11,896 nt of DNA, taken from JAPUDQ01 sp049289035. GTDB taxonomy: Bacteria > Patescibacteriota > Saccharimonadia > Saccharimonadales > Saccharimonadaceae. Below the pieces are notes generated by a model, which was not told where the DNA came from, searched no databases, and was given only the letters and a program-made list of their open reading frames with translations. The position numbers and the translations under genes were made by a program. Where the stretch lies: the NCBI GenBank assembly GCA_049289035.1, contig JBAQIV010000041.1, positions 1-11,896 on the forward strand, written 5' to 3'. Below are positions 1 to 5,814 of this stretch, in pieces (the first letter of the stretch is position 1; each line of letters starts with the position of its first letter).

Positions 1-239
1 CCAGATGTACTCGCGTCGTAGAGAGCGAACTTCATGTTGTAGAGACCATCGGCAACAGGAGTACCTGTGGCATCGAGCAGACGACCCTGGAAGTTCATGG
101 TGGAGGGGGCGGCGGAGACGGGGGAAGCAAAGACGTACCACACAATGCCAACAACCGCACAAAGTGCGGTGAAAACGGCGATCGTGATCTTGCGATACGA
201 CGCAAAGTGAACGCTGGTGTGACGCCCTGGATGAATCAT
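1..239 (-). CDS. Secreted surface protein, N-terminal part only (runs off the window start)
   Basis: About 79 codons are visible from an ATG at 239, and the rest lies beyond base 1. The protein starts with a basic stretch (residues 1-17), then a hydrophobic segment (about 19-38) and a plausible signal peptidase site after PVSA (about 40-43). The mature part begins near STMNFQGRLLDATGTPVADG and continues GLYNMKFALYDA. This NFQGRL...DGxYNMxF pattern is familiar from large secreted proteins of CPR bacteria, so a cell-surface or pilus-associated role is inferred; the function is unknown. There is no good SD near the ATG. A strong sigma70-type promoter (304-332) lies upstream and implies a leader of roughly 55-60 bases. 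The gene is divergent from the one-TM protein gene at 398. Confidence 0.7.
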   Translation of the reverse strand, partial: MIHPGRHTSVHFASYRKITIAVFTALCAVVGIVWYVFASPVSAAPSTMNFQGRLLDATGTPVADGLYNMKFALYDASTS

Positions 240-303
240 GGTGTTTTTAAAAAATGTTTGTTTGTCTCTCTACTCCCCTCGCTGAAGTAGAATAAACATA
301 CTT

Positions 304-332
304 ATCATAGCCTTGTCGTAAATAAAACTCAA
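304..332 (-). promoter_or_regulatory. Sigma70-type promoter for the secreted protein gene
   Basis: Read on the minus strand, the -35 is TTGAGT (327-332), the spacer is exactly 17 bp, and the -10 is TATGAT (304-309). Each box is one or two bases off consensus. It points toward the gene starting at 239, with a start of transcription expected near 297. This gene therefore has a real 5' leader, unlike several others in the window. Confidence 0.7.
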
Positions 333-397
333 GCTTTTTTATACAAAATGTATTACAATACTTCTCAAGGTTACTAATACATAAAAGTGAGGGAGAT

Positions 398-964
398 ATG
401 GATCTACGATCACAACAGCGTTTCCACGCTCAACCACGCACCGATGCCAGTACGCCCGCAGCGGCATACACTTCACCAGCACCGGGGTTTGAAAACATTG
501 CACCGAGTGCTGCAAAAAAACGTCAACTAAAAAAACCTGTCGTCTACGGCGTGGCTGCTGTCCTCGCCCTTAGCGTGCTGGGGCTCGCCGTCAAAGGCGC
601 CACTAGTCTTGCGGGCGGCGGCGTACTGGGCGTCTCGACGTCTGGCCCGTCGGTGTCGCAAGATAAATACCAGGCTTTGTTCCTAACCAACGGTCAGGTC
701 TACTTCGGCAAGGTCGTCAGCATGAACAGCGACACGGTGACGCTCCGAGACATCTATTATCTCCAGCAAAATGTCCAGTCTGGTACTGACGCGAAAGCCG
801 CGGCAGCTCAGCAAAACCAACTGCAGCTTACCAAGCTTGGTGGCGAACTACATGGCCCAGAAGATGTCATGTACATCGAGCGCAGCCAAGTCCTGTTCTG
901 GGAGAACCTCAAAAACGACAGCCAGGTCGTCAAAAAGATACAGGAAGCTAAAGCGCAGAAGTAA
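398..964 (+). CDS. Conserved hypothetical one-TM membrane protein
   Basis: The protein has 188 aa. Residues 1-46 form a polar, Pro/Ala-rich cytoplasmic tail ending in a basic KKRQLKK patch. A single TM helix (about 47-67) is followed by a Gly/Ser linker and a compact extracytoplasmic domain (about 89-170) containing YQALFLTNGQVYFGKV and DTVTLRDIYYLQ. The C-terminus is Lys-rich. I recognise this as a type of small membrane protein common in CPR genomes, but I know of no function for it. The ATG at 398 follows an SD-like GTGAGGGAG (387-395) at good spacing, which supports this start. The stop is TAA. A 12-bp hairpin 19 bases later probably ends the transcript, making this a single-gene unit. 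Confidence 0.85.
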   Translation: MDLRSQQRFHAQPRTDASTPAAAYTSPAPGFENIAPSAAKKRQLKKPVVYGVAAVLALSVLGLAVKGATSLAGGGVLGVSTSGPSVSQDKYQALFLTNGQVYFGKVVSMNSDTVTLRDIYYLQQNVQSGTDAKAAAAQQNQLQLTKLGGELHGPEDVMYIERSQVLFWENLKNDSQVVKKIQEAKAQK

Positions 965-983
965 TCACCTAGCGCGTCTTCTT

Positions 984-1011
984 AGAAATAGCCGGCGTAC
1001 CGGCTATTTCT
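984..1011 (+). terminator. Perfect 12-bp hairpin, likely terminator of the 398-964 gene
   Basis: AGAAATAGCCGG (984-995) pairs perfectly with CCGGCTATTTCT (1000-1011) around a 4-base CGTA loop. It begins 19 bases after the stop codon. The tract that follows (GTATATAAC) is AT-rich but not a clean U-run. It may therefore be a weak intrinsic terminator or an mRNA 3' end-protecting hairpin. Confidence 0.6.
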
Positions 1012-1076
1012 GTATATAACCTCTGTTATTTTAACAGATATCCTCTTTATGATATATTACCAAGCATAAGCGTCTA

Positions 1077-1105
1077 TTGACATTAAAATACATGTATGAT
1101 ATTAT
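1077..1105 (+). promoter_or_regulatory. Near-consensus sigma70 promoter, leaderless geometry
   Basis: TTGACA (1077-1082, perfect) and TATTAT (1100-1105, one mismatch) are separated by exactly 17 bp. This is the best promoter in the window. Transcription should start about 6-7 bases after the -10, that is at about 1111-1112, exactly where the ATG of the 42-codon ORF begins. Confidence 0.8.
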
Positions 1106-1111
1106 GAAATT

Positions 1112-1240
1112 ATGGCTACCACCACCTCTACTAGTACAGGTAACCATAGCACTAAGACAGAACTTGAAAAGTTCACGCTTCACTTCGAGCTGACTCCCCG
1201 TGAGAATACTCGTCGTAAGCAATCGGCTCGTACGCAATAG
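1112..1240 (+). CDS. Small ORF (42 aa), unknown; possibly a leaderless mRNA or part of an sRNA
   Basis: The ORF starts with MATTTSTSTG, continues with TELEKFTLHFELTPRENTRR and ends KQSARTQ: a Ser/Thr-rich head, a short amphipathic middle and a strongly basic tail. I do not recognise a family. The case for a real gene is its setting. A near-consensus promoter places transcription start on the ATG, and a strong hairpin plus T-run terminates about 50 bases after the TAG stop, giving a discrete transcript of about 180 nt. There is no SD, so translation would be leaderless. A 6-bp hairpin (GAACTT 1160-1165 with AAGTTC 1169-1174) lies inside the ORF, so a non-coding RNA is a real alternative. The upstream ATG at 1104 overlaps the -10 box and is not a credible start. 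Confidence 0.5.
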   Translation: MATTTSTSTGNHSTKTELEKFTLHFELTPRENTRRKQSARTQ

Positions 1241-1257
1241 TTGAGCCGCCTGTACCC

Positions 1258-1293
1258 ATACAGACCCCTTGTTACAAGGGGTCTGTATGTTTT
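1258..1293 (+). terminator. Strong intrinsic terminator of the small transcription unit
   Basis: ATACAGACCCCTTG (1258-1271) is perfectly complementary to CAAGGGGTCTGTAT (1275-1288) around a TTA loop, with a GC-rich core. It is followed by G and then TTTT (1290-1293). It closes the transcript that starts near 1112. Confidence 0.8.
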
Positions 1294-1355
1294 ACCCACA
1301 TATACTTAAGGGTTTTCCACTAGCATTTTATATAGCGATATGACAATATATAGTC

Positions 1356-1763
1356 ATGGTATGTTTATTTTGTCAGCATAAAATCACAGATGTAATCAAT
1401 TCTAGACAACACGCCTCACGCCCGCAGGTATGGCGGCGGCGGCGCTGTCGAGCCTGCCAGGCGGTCTTTACCACCTATGAGACGCCAGCTGCGGCCATGC
1501 TGCCGACTGTCGAGTCGCCAAAGCCCCAAGTATTTAGCACCGCTCGTCTTATGGTGTCGCTCTACCACGAGCTACCTGAAAATGATGAACGACCAGATAC
1601 AGCATGGGAGCTAGCGCAGACCGTCACACAGCATCTGTTAGCGATGCAACTCCTCAAACTATCTCCTGAGAAGATTGCCCAAACAGCCTACGCAACACTT
1701 TTGGCGTACGATAAGCCATCTGCTATGCGCTATGGTTTACGCTATAAACTAGTCGAGCTCTAG
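1356..1763 (+). CDS. nrdR: Divergent NrdR-like zinc-ribbon protein with degenerate ATP-cone region
   Basis: The protein has 135 aa (NrdR is usually about 150). The N-terminus fits the NrdR zinc ribbon: C3xxC6, an Arg-rich turn WRRRRCRAC with C31 and C34, then AVFTTYE, equivalent to the NrdR ARFTTFE stretch. NrdR represses ribonucleotide reductase genes, using the ATP-cone as an ATP/dATP sensor. The region after residue 50 has the expected length and helical look and ends AMRYGLRYKLVEL, where NrdR has a YVRFASVY-type end. However, the K-R-D-G nucleotide-binding signature is replaced by VESPKPQVF, so nucleotide sensing may be lost or changed. MxCxxC at the N-terminus fixes the start at 1356. 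No SD precedes it, only AT-rich sequence, so leaderless initiation is possible. The stop is TAG, 3 bp from the convergent GT2 gene. Confidence 0.75.
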   Translation: MVCLFCQHKITDVINSRQHASRPQVWRRRRCRACQAVFTTYETPAAAMLPTVESPKPQVFSTARLMVSLYHELPENDERPDTAWELAQTVTQHLLAMQLLKLSPEKIAQTAYATLLAYDKPSAMRYGLRYKLVEL

Positions 1764-1766
1764 GAG

Positions 1767-3380
1767 CTATAAAGACGCTTTACCGTCGGCCTTTATGACT
1801 GCTTTGTCGGTCACATCAAAACGCTCAAGGTATTTGCCTAGCAGTAATCGAGTCTGAGAGTTGATAGCTGACAGTGAACCATACACAATACTCGTCAACG
1901 GCATCAGTAGCCATTGCAGCAATAGGCCGATCGTACGGTGGCGTTTATAGCGCTGCGGTCGAGGCGGCAAGATCTTAAACGAGATAAAGATTGATATAAA
2001 GAGCCCGATCATTGCGATACGCTGTATCATGCTGACAATTTCTGGTAGCTGATGAGCTGCCACGCTGCGCGCTGATTCAGGGTTGATGAGCAGCGGACCA
2101 AATGCACCAAAGGTAATGATAAGCGCCGCCGAAGCCCAGCTCACATGACCATCTATAAGCAAGATAAATTTCAAGAGACTATCCCCCAGGGACGCGCGCC
2201 GCTTCGGATGAAAGATACGCGAGGCGACATAGGCGATATCTGAGGCGCCATAGGCCCAGCGCCTCACCTGCACGAATTGAGCTATCAGGGTCTTTTTGAG
2301 TGTATCTGAGAGCACTGCGTCTTGGTAGATCGGTAAAAACAGCGGTACGACGCTATACTTTCCATCGAGATAGAAATAGCTCCGCCAAAACTGATGACCG
2401 TCTTCAACAATCGTGCGAGTACTCCAATAATTCATATCTGTGAGCGGGGCGAGGCCTTGCGAGTGGGAAGCAAAGTTGCGCAGCATATGTGGTCGCTGGC
2501 TCACCACGAGGTTCCAAAACGAGTTACCGGTCGCCACTACGCGCATGGGTGCTGGCACATCCCAAATGTTGTTGAGGAAGAGCGTCATGGGCTGAAATGC
2601 GGCATGGTACGGGTCGGGGTGCAAGATATATTCGTATGTCAGATAGGCAAAGTAATGACGATGGGGTCGATTATCACTATCAAGTGTTGTAACTATAACA
2701 TTGTTAGGATCAATCCCCTGTGCCTTAACGTATGCCGAAAGACCATGAGCAGCATAGGTAATATTGCCGCCTTTACCGCGTACTTCTTCCTCGTTGAACG
2801 GATGTTTGATAGCTACCATATACTTCAGCCGATGACCGTATTTTTTAACGAGCGTCTGGCACGCTGCCTCAGATTGAGCGCCATCACGGCCTTCGTACGC
2901 CAAAATTATAATCATCTGCTCCATGTCGCAATCATTGTCGAGCACCGCCTGAACCGTAGGCTCCAGCACGTCAATACTCTCGTTGTATGTTGCGATAATA
3001 ACAGCGTTATATACGTCTGATGGCTTTTTTGCATGCGTACGTTCTGCCAAAATAGTGAGATTGCGCTGGTGGTTTGGCGACAAATCGGTACGCTCCAGTG
3101 CACCTGCTGGGTCTTCGCAGTCGGCAAGACGTGCTGCCCAGTCGATACGTTCGGCACGCTTCAGCGTGGTGTAGCCGCCAGCAATTCGAGCTGCAATTGC
3201 GAGTGATTTTACAAAAAAAGTAATAATGTAGAGCAATATAAATACCGCTGCGAGTAGCGGACTAAAAAAGCTCAAGATAAAGGGTGCTGTGATCATAAGG
3301 ATACTCAACGTACCCGGCACGATTTCAAACAAACGATACAACGGCGTACGTCGGCCAAGTGGAATTTCAATATCTGTCAT
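1767..3380 (-). CDS. Membrane glycosyltransferase, GT2 family (cellulose synthase-like fold)
   Basis: The protein has 537 aa. Two TM helices (about 21-65) precede a cytosolic GT2 domain. Motifs in order are the nucleotide-sugar binding start AVIIATYNES (126-135), KGGN (203-206), a D-x-D metal-binding DSD (234-236), VEDGHQFW (325-332) with the ED pair expected for the catalytic base, and QVRRW (371-375), the Q/RxxRW motif of processive membrane GT2 enzymes. About four more TM helices follow (405-505). Such enzymes transfer sugars from nucleotide-sugars to a lipid or growing glycan and may pass it across the membrane. The sugar is not readable from sequence. It starts 6 bp after the stop of the three-TM gene at 3387-3761, so the two are almost surely cotranscribed. 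No clear SD is visible. Confidence 0.88.
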   Translation of the reverse strand: MTDIEIPLGRRTPLYRLFEIVPGTLSILMITAPFILSFFSPLLAAVFILLYIITFFVKSLAIAARIAGGYTTLKRAERIDWAARLADCEDPAGALERTDLSPNHQRNLTILAERTHAKKPSDVYNAVIIATYNESIDVLEPTVQAVLDNDCDMEQMIIILAYEGRDGAQSEAACQTLVKKYGHRLKYMVAIKHPFNEEEVRGKGGNITYAAHGLSAYVKAQGIDPNNVIVTTLDSDNRPHRHYFAYLTYEYILHPDPYHAAFQPMTLFLNNIWDVPAPMRVVATGNSFWNLVVSQRPHMLRNFASHSQGLAPLTDMNYWSTRTIVEDGHQFWRSYFYLDGKYSVVPLFLPIYQDAVLSDTLKKTLIAQFVQVRRWAYGASDIAYVASRIFHPKRRASLGDSLLKFILLIDGHVSWASAALIITFGAFGPLLINPESARSVAAHQLPEIVSMIQRIAMIGLFISIFISFKILPPRPQRYKRHRTIGLLLQWLLMPLTSIVYGSLSAINSQTRLLLGKYLERFDVTDKAVIKADGKASL

Positions 3381-3386
3381 AGTGGT

Positions 3387-3761
3387 TTATTGCGTGAGTG
3401 ACACAACTTTTACAATTGCTAGGAAATAAACGAGCGTTACCACGAGTATACCAGCGCCCAGCGCAATAAAACCAAGCGCAAAGCTACGACCTTTTAGCTG
3501 GTAAAGTTTTGCACTAATCAAAAAGTGAGCAAACCAGACAGTTACCCCAAACACCACGTAGTTCATGAGGAAATACCACTGGTCGAGGGTGTAATTTTTC
3601 AGGTCAAAACGCGAGTACCGAACTGGCACGCGTAGTTCGCTCGGTCGAATCATGAGCACCGCCACGATACCAATAACTACCACAATAAGTGCCGTAGCAA
3701 TCAGCGAAAAGAGATATCCCCTATCGGCGAGGAGCGATCGAATACGGAGCTGTTTTAACAT
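3387..3761 (-). CDS. Small three-TM membrane protein upstream of the GT2 gene
   Basis: The protein has 124 aa. It starts MLKQLRIRSLL with a basic N-terminus. Hydrophobic segments lie at about 17-37, 62-84 and 93-119, and the loop between the first two contains RVPVRYSRFDL. I recognise no family. It sits 6 bp before the glycosyltransferase gene on the same strand, so an accessory role for that enzyme is the simplest inference. A -10-like TATACT (3772-3777) ends 10 bases before the ATG and no SD is present, which predicts a near-leaderless mRNA. The tRNA-Gly gene ends 23 bases upstream, so readthrough from the tRNA unit is also possible. Confidence 0.75.
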   Translation of the reverse strand: MLKQLRIRSLLADRGYLFSLIATALIVVVIGIVAVLMIRPSELRVPVRYSRFDLKNYTLDQWYFLMNYVVFGVTVWFAHFLISAKLYQLKGRSFALGFIALGAGILVVTLVYFLAIVKVVSLTQ

Positions 3762-3771
3762 ATCTAGTAAT

Positions 3772-3777
3772 AGTATA
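3772..3777 (-). promoter_or_regulatory. -10 box for the three-TM/GT2 operon
   Basis: TATACT on the minus strand, one base off TATAAT, lies 10 bases before the ATG at 3761. No good -35 is seen; the expected site falls at the 3' end of tRNA-Gly. Confidence 0.4.
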
Positions 3778-3784
3778 CCTTATT

Positions 3785-3858
3785 TGGTGCGGGTAAGGAG
3801 AGTCGAACTCCTGTCTCAACCTTGGGAAGGTCACATAATACCGTTATACGATACCCGC
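3785..3858 (-). tRNA. tRNA-Gly (anticodon CCC)
   Basis: On the minus strand the acceptor arm GCGGGTA pairs with TACCCGC over 7 bp. The anticodon loop is TTCCCAA (anticodon CCC), and the T-arm is AGGAG-TTCGACT-CTCCT. The discriminator A and CCA are encoded in the DNA (ACCA, 3785-3788). The D-stem is weak, with wobble pairs. It is probably cotranscribed behind tRNA-Thr, 78 bases upstream. Confidence 0.93.
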
Positions 3859-3887
3859 ATGCTTTCTTGATAAGGCAAAAAACATTT

Positions 3888-3908
3888 GTCATTGAACATT
3901 GATCATTG
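3888..3908. repeat. Three tandem 7-bp units (NNCATTG)
   Basis: gtCATTG, aaCATTG and atCATTG follow each other exactly between the two minus-strand tRNA genes, with a partial unit CATTT just before. No function is evident. Confidence 0.6.
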
Positions 3909-3916
3909 CCTGTACG

Positions 3917-3935
3917 GCTTTGTCTACGACAAAGC
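3917..3935 (-). other. 8-bp hairpin directly after tRNA-Thr
   Basis: GCTTTGTC (3917-3924) and GACAAAGC (3928-3935) are perfect inverted repeats around three bases. They lie one base beyond the encoded CCA of tRNA-Thr on the minus strand. No U-tract follows, so this is more likely a processing or stability element in the tRNA-Thr/tRNA-Gly precursor than a terminator. Confidence 0.5.
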
Positions 3936-3936
3936 T

Positions 3937-4012
3937 TGGAGCCGTTGACAGGGATTGAACCTGCGACCTGCTCGTTACGAATGAGCTGCTCTACCAACTG
4001 AGCTACAACGGC
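3937..4012 (-). tRNA. tRNA-Thr (anticodon CGT)
   Basis: On the minus strand the acceptor arm GCCGTTG pairs with CAACGGC, and the D-arm is GCTC...GAGC. The anticodon loop is TTCGTAA (anticodon CGT), the T-arm is GCAGG-TTCAATC-CCTGT, and the 3' TCCA is encoded (3937-3940). One mismatch (A-C) sits at the bottom of the anticodon stem. It leads the tRNA-Thr/tRNA-Gly unit. Confidence 0.95.
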
Positions 4013-4021
4013 ACGCATGTT

Positions 4022-4030
4022 ATTATACCA
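4022..4030 (-). promoter_or_regulatory. Extended -10 promoter of the tRNA-Thr/tRNA-Gly unit
   Basis: Reading TGGTATAAT on minus gives a perfect TATAAT preceded by the TGn extension. The predicted start is a few bases before the tRNA 5' end at 4012. The -35 region (about 4045-4050, TGTTAC) is poor and overlaps the -35 of the divergent tRNA-Asp promoter. Confidence 0.65.
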
Positions 4031-4040
4031 AACCTAGATG

Positions 4041-4069
4041 TTGCGTAACAGATAAGAATTTGCTAACAT
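4041..4069 (+). promoter_or_regulatory. Promoter of tRNA-Asp
   Basis: TTGCGT (4041-4046), a 17-bp spacer and TAACAT (4064-4069), with a TG extension (4061-4062). The predicted transcription start is near 4076, leaving a leader of about 21 bases before the mature tRNA. Confidence 0.6.
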
Positions 4070-4076
4070 TAAACAG

Positions 4077-4094
4077 TCTTTCAAATCCTTTCTG
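4077..4094 (+). repeat. Left arm of inverted repeat flanking tRNA-Asp
   Basis: TCTTTCAAATCCTTTCTG matches the reverse complement of 4173-4190 at 16 of 18 positions. It makes up almost the whole predicted 5' leader of the tRNA-Asp precursor and ends 2 bases before the tRNA. Confidence 0.85.
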
Positions 4095-4096
4095 AT

Positions 4097-4174
4097 GGGC
4101 TCGTAGTGAAGTTGGCCTATCACGCCTCCCTGTCACGGAGGAGATCGCCGGTTCGAATCCGGTCGGGCCCGCCA
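4097..4174 (+). tRNA. tRNA-Asp (anticodon GTC)
   Basis: The acceptor arm is GGGCTCG with CGGGCCC. The D-arm is GTGA...TCAC, the anticodon arm is CCTCC-CTGTCAC-GGAGG (anticodon GTC), and the T-arm is GCCGG-TTCGAAT-CCGGT. The discriminator G and CCA are encoded. It stands alone on the plus strand, converging with the foldase gene, whose stop lies 17 bases beyond the CCA. Confidence 0.96.
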
Positions 4175-4190
4175 GAAAGCACTTGAAAGA
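4173..4190 (+). repeat. Right arm of inverted repeat flanking tRNA-Asp
   Basis: CAGAAAGCACTTGAAAGA pairs with 4077-4094 with two mismatches. It includes the last two bases of the encoded CCA and reaches the stop codon of the antisense foldase gene (TAA on minus, 4191-4193). Confidence 0.85.
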
Positions 4191-5243
4191 TTACTGCCCA
4201 AGTTGCGCAACAGCAATGTATTCTTTGACTTTTCCGGCCTTTTTAGCAGCGGCAAGTCGCGACTCGAACTCATGCAATGCTATCTTGATAAACTGGAATC
4301 GCACAGCTTGGTCTGATTTTGATGTAAGTTTCGCTACATAATACCCGTCTGTCCCATAGATAAGCTCTGTCACCTGCCCCGGCTGTAGTGACTGCACCTT
4401 AGCAATCACACCGTTACTATCGAGTGTCTTGAGCGGTACGTCGCCGCTATCGCCACCGTTGGCTTTTGTTGCCTCATCGTCAGACTCAGCCTTAGCAATG
4501 GCACCGAAGTCTGCCGCAGGCGCTCTGAGTGCAGCGAGAACACGCTCCGACTTCTGTCGCGCAGTATCATCAACCGCAAAGGAAACCTTACGCTTCAGGA
4601 GTTCAGCACGGACTATACCTCGGTAATCATCCATTGACCAGTCATAAAAAGCATTCAGAACAGTTTTTTCGTACGTACTATCGCTCACCTTTTTGCTTTG
4701 TAGATCTTTTCTGATAAATTCGCTGACATCACCTTCGGAGACAGTGACTTTGTACTCTTTGGCAAGCTTGGTCGCGTAAGCGTCGCGGATCGCGTTGTCG
4801 AGCTCGACACGCTTGCGATATTCGATCTCTTTTTTGCCTTCATTGGTATCTGGGTTGAGATTATTTTGATCCTGTAAATAGTGTATACTGCTGCGAAACC
4901 GCTTGAGGTACATGCTATAGGGTACCTGTTCGCCGTCGATCACTGCCACAGGCAGCGGAATCAGCTGGCTAACGCGGTAAATGAATTGGCTACTATTTTG
5001 AAAGACATAGAACTGAAGCCAGAGAAGCACACCGGCAACCACCAGTGTCCCGACACTGATGATAATGGAGTTGATGACGAGTTTATGCCGTGAATACTGC
5101 ACGGGGTATTTAAACCGCTTACCCCCTGCAAGGATAGTCTCACGGTGCTCAGCAACTGTCTCGTTGGTAATAGCACCGCTCAACTCGGGCAATTTTTTAC
5201 GCCGTTTTACTGTTGAAATGATCTTTTTAATTCGTTTCTTCAT
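4191..5243 (-). CDS. Membrane-anchored SurA/PrsA-type peptidyl-prolyl isomerase (PpiC domain)
   Basis: The protein has 350 aa. A very basic cytosolic start (MKKRIKKIISTVKRRKK) is followed by a TM anchor (about 57-80). A SurA_N-like helical region (about 98-225) contains AVIDGEQVPYSMYLKR, a typical opening of these foldases. A parvulin/rotamase domain (about 233-322) has DFGAIAKAESDDEATKANGG and QPGQVTELIYGTDGYYVAKL. The role is to help exported proteins fold outside the membrane, which could include pilins and surface proteins here. The open frame continues upstream to 5393, but that stretch reads through the upstream gene. The ATG at 5243 follows G-rich GGGCGGGGAAAT and matches the expected start. 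It overlaps the bPH2 gene by 17 bp, suggesting translational coupling. Confidence 0.88.
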   Translation of the reverse strand: MKKRIKKIISTVKRRKKLPELSGAITNETVAEHRETILAGGKRFKYPVQYSRHKLVINSIIISVGTLVVAGVLLWLQFYVFQNSSQFIYRVSQLIPLPVAVIDGEQVPYSMYLKRFRSSIHYLQDQNNLNPDTNEGKKEIEYRKRVELDNAIRDAYATKLAKEYKVTVSEGDVSEFIRKDLQSKKVSDSTYEKTVLNAFYDWSMDDYRGIVRAELLKRKVSFAVDDTARQKSERVLAALRAPAADFGAIAKAESDDEATKANGGDSGDVPLKTLDSNGVIAKVQSLQPGQVTELIYGTDGYYVAKLTSKSDQAVRFQFIKIALHEFESRLAAAKKAGKVKEYIAVAQLGQ

Positions 5244-5772
5244 CGATTTCCCCGCCCGGACGCGCTGCGCGAACAGCCTCCTGAAGTTTAGTATGAATCT
5301 CACTAGGATGGTGTATCTTATCGAGCACGAGATCACCAACATACGTCTGCACAACGATTGTGCCATAGCCGAGAATGTCGGCAGTAAATCCATCTATAGT
5401 ATAACTAATATTTTGAATTTTTGTGAGTCCGAGGTCGATAACCTTCTTGCCAAATATGGTATTTTGCGTAAGCTGACGCAAACGTAGGTTGGTCACAATA
5501 AACACACTAAAATACCACCCCATCCACTGGTACAGAAATAGGATAAGTCCGACGACAAACCCGCCAAGCGATATCCAGAGTAGGTTGAGCGGATCAGCCC
5601 ACCACTCCGGTATACTTTGCGACGGCAGTAGCGGGATAATAAGTGCTGGTAATGAGCTGATAAGAAACGGTACCAGAAGCATATAAAACCCTTTACGCAT
5701 CGCTATGATATGCCGTCGAAATACAAACAACACCTCTTCGTCTTCGTGCTGACCCTCAAACTGATGCTTCAT
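5227..5772 (-). CDS. Membrane protein with bacterial PH (bPH2, YdbS/YdbT-like) domain
   Basis: The protein has 181 aa. A short acidic head (GQHEDEEVLFVFRRH) is followed by two TM helices (about 28-50 and 64-86) and a cytosolic bPH2 domain (about 88-165). The domain contains VTNLRLRQLTQNTIFGKKV, LTKIQNISYTIDGF and LGYGTIVVQT, the usual hallmarks. Its exact role is unknown in this family. The frame is open to 5829, but that would run into the antisense of tRNA-Arg; the ATG at 5772 matches the conserved HEDEEVLF head. A -10 box TATACT ends 7 bases before this ATG with no SD, predicting a leaderless transcript. The gene overlaps the foldase start, so the two form an operon. Confidence 0.85.
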   Translation of the reverse strand: MKHQFEGQHEDEEVLFVFRRHIIAMRKGFYMLLVPFLISSLPALIIPLLPSQSIPEWWADPLNLLWISLGGFVVGLILFLYQWMGWYFSVFIVTNLRLRQLTQNTIFGKKVIDLGLTKIQNISYTIDGFTADILGYGTIVVQTYVGDLVLDKIHHPSEIHTKLQEAVRAARPGGEIDEETN

Positions 5773-5779
5773 ATGTATC

Positions 5780-5790
5780 AGTATAGCGTA
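5780..5790 (-). promoter_or_regulatory. TACGCTATACT promoter element, leaderless position
   Basis: On minus, TACGC plus the -10 TATACT is followed by 7 bases and then the ATG at 5772. The same 11-base word occurs at the same distance before uppP. No -35 is evident. Confidence 0.55.
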
Positions 5791-5796
5791 TTTATA

Positions 5797-5805
5797 TGAG
5801 ATAAT
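5797..5805 (+). promoter_or_regulatory. Extended -10 promoter of tRNA-Arg
   Basis: TGAGATAAT is a TGn extension plus GATAAT, one base off consensus. Transcription would start near 5812, about 3 bases before the tRNA, leaving almost no leader. It is back-to-back with the bPH2 promoter, with only 14 bp between the two -10 boxes. Confidence 0.5.
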
Positions 5806-5814
5806 GGGAGTGTT

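Noticed and set aside
1091..1118. dif-like AT-rich imperfect palindrome near the small ORF
   Set aside because: The bases are fully explained by the -10 region of the promoter, and no two 11-bp arms with a 6-bp centre can be aligned convincingly.
1031..1237. 68-aa open frame on minus opposite the small transcription unit
   Set aside because: There is no promoter or SD on that strand, and it would cross the strong plus-strand promoter.
2394..3020. 208-aa open frame on plus inside the glycosyltransferase gene
   Set aside because: The antisense GT2 frame has all catalytic motifs. This frame is rich in Cys/His/Arg with no fold signal, typical of a shadow frame.
3764..4018. 84-aa open frame on the minus strand
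   Set aside because: It runs through both tRNA-Gly and tRNA-Thr and has no family features; it is a by-product of tRNA sequence.
5244..5393. 50-residue N-terminal extension of the foldase
   Set aside because: It lies entirely over the coding region of the bPH2 gene, while MKKRIKK at 5243 is a typical start with G-rich sequence upstream.
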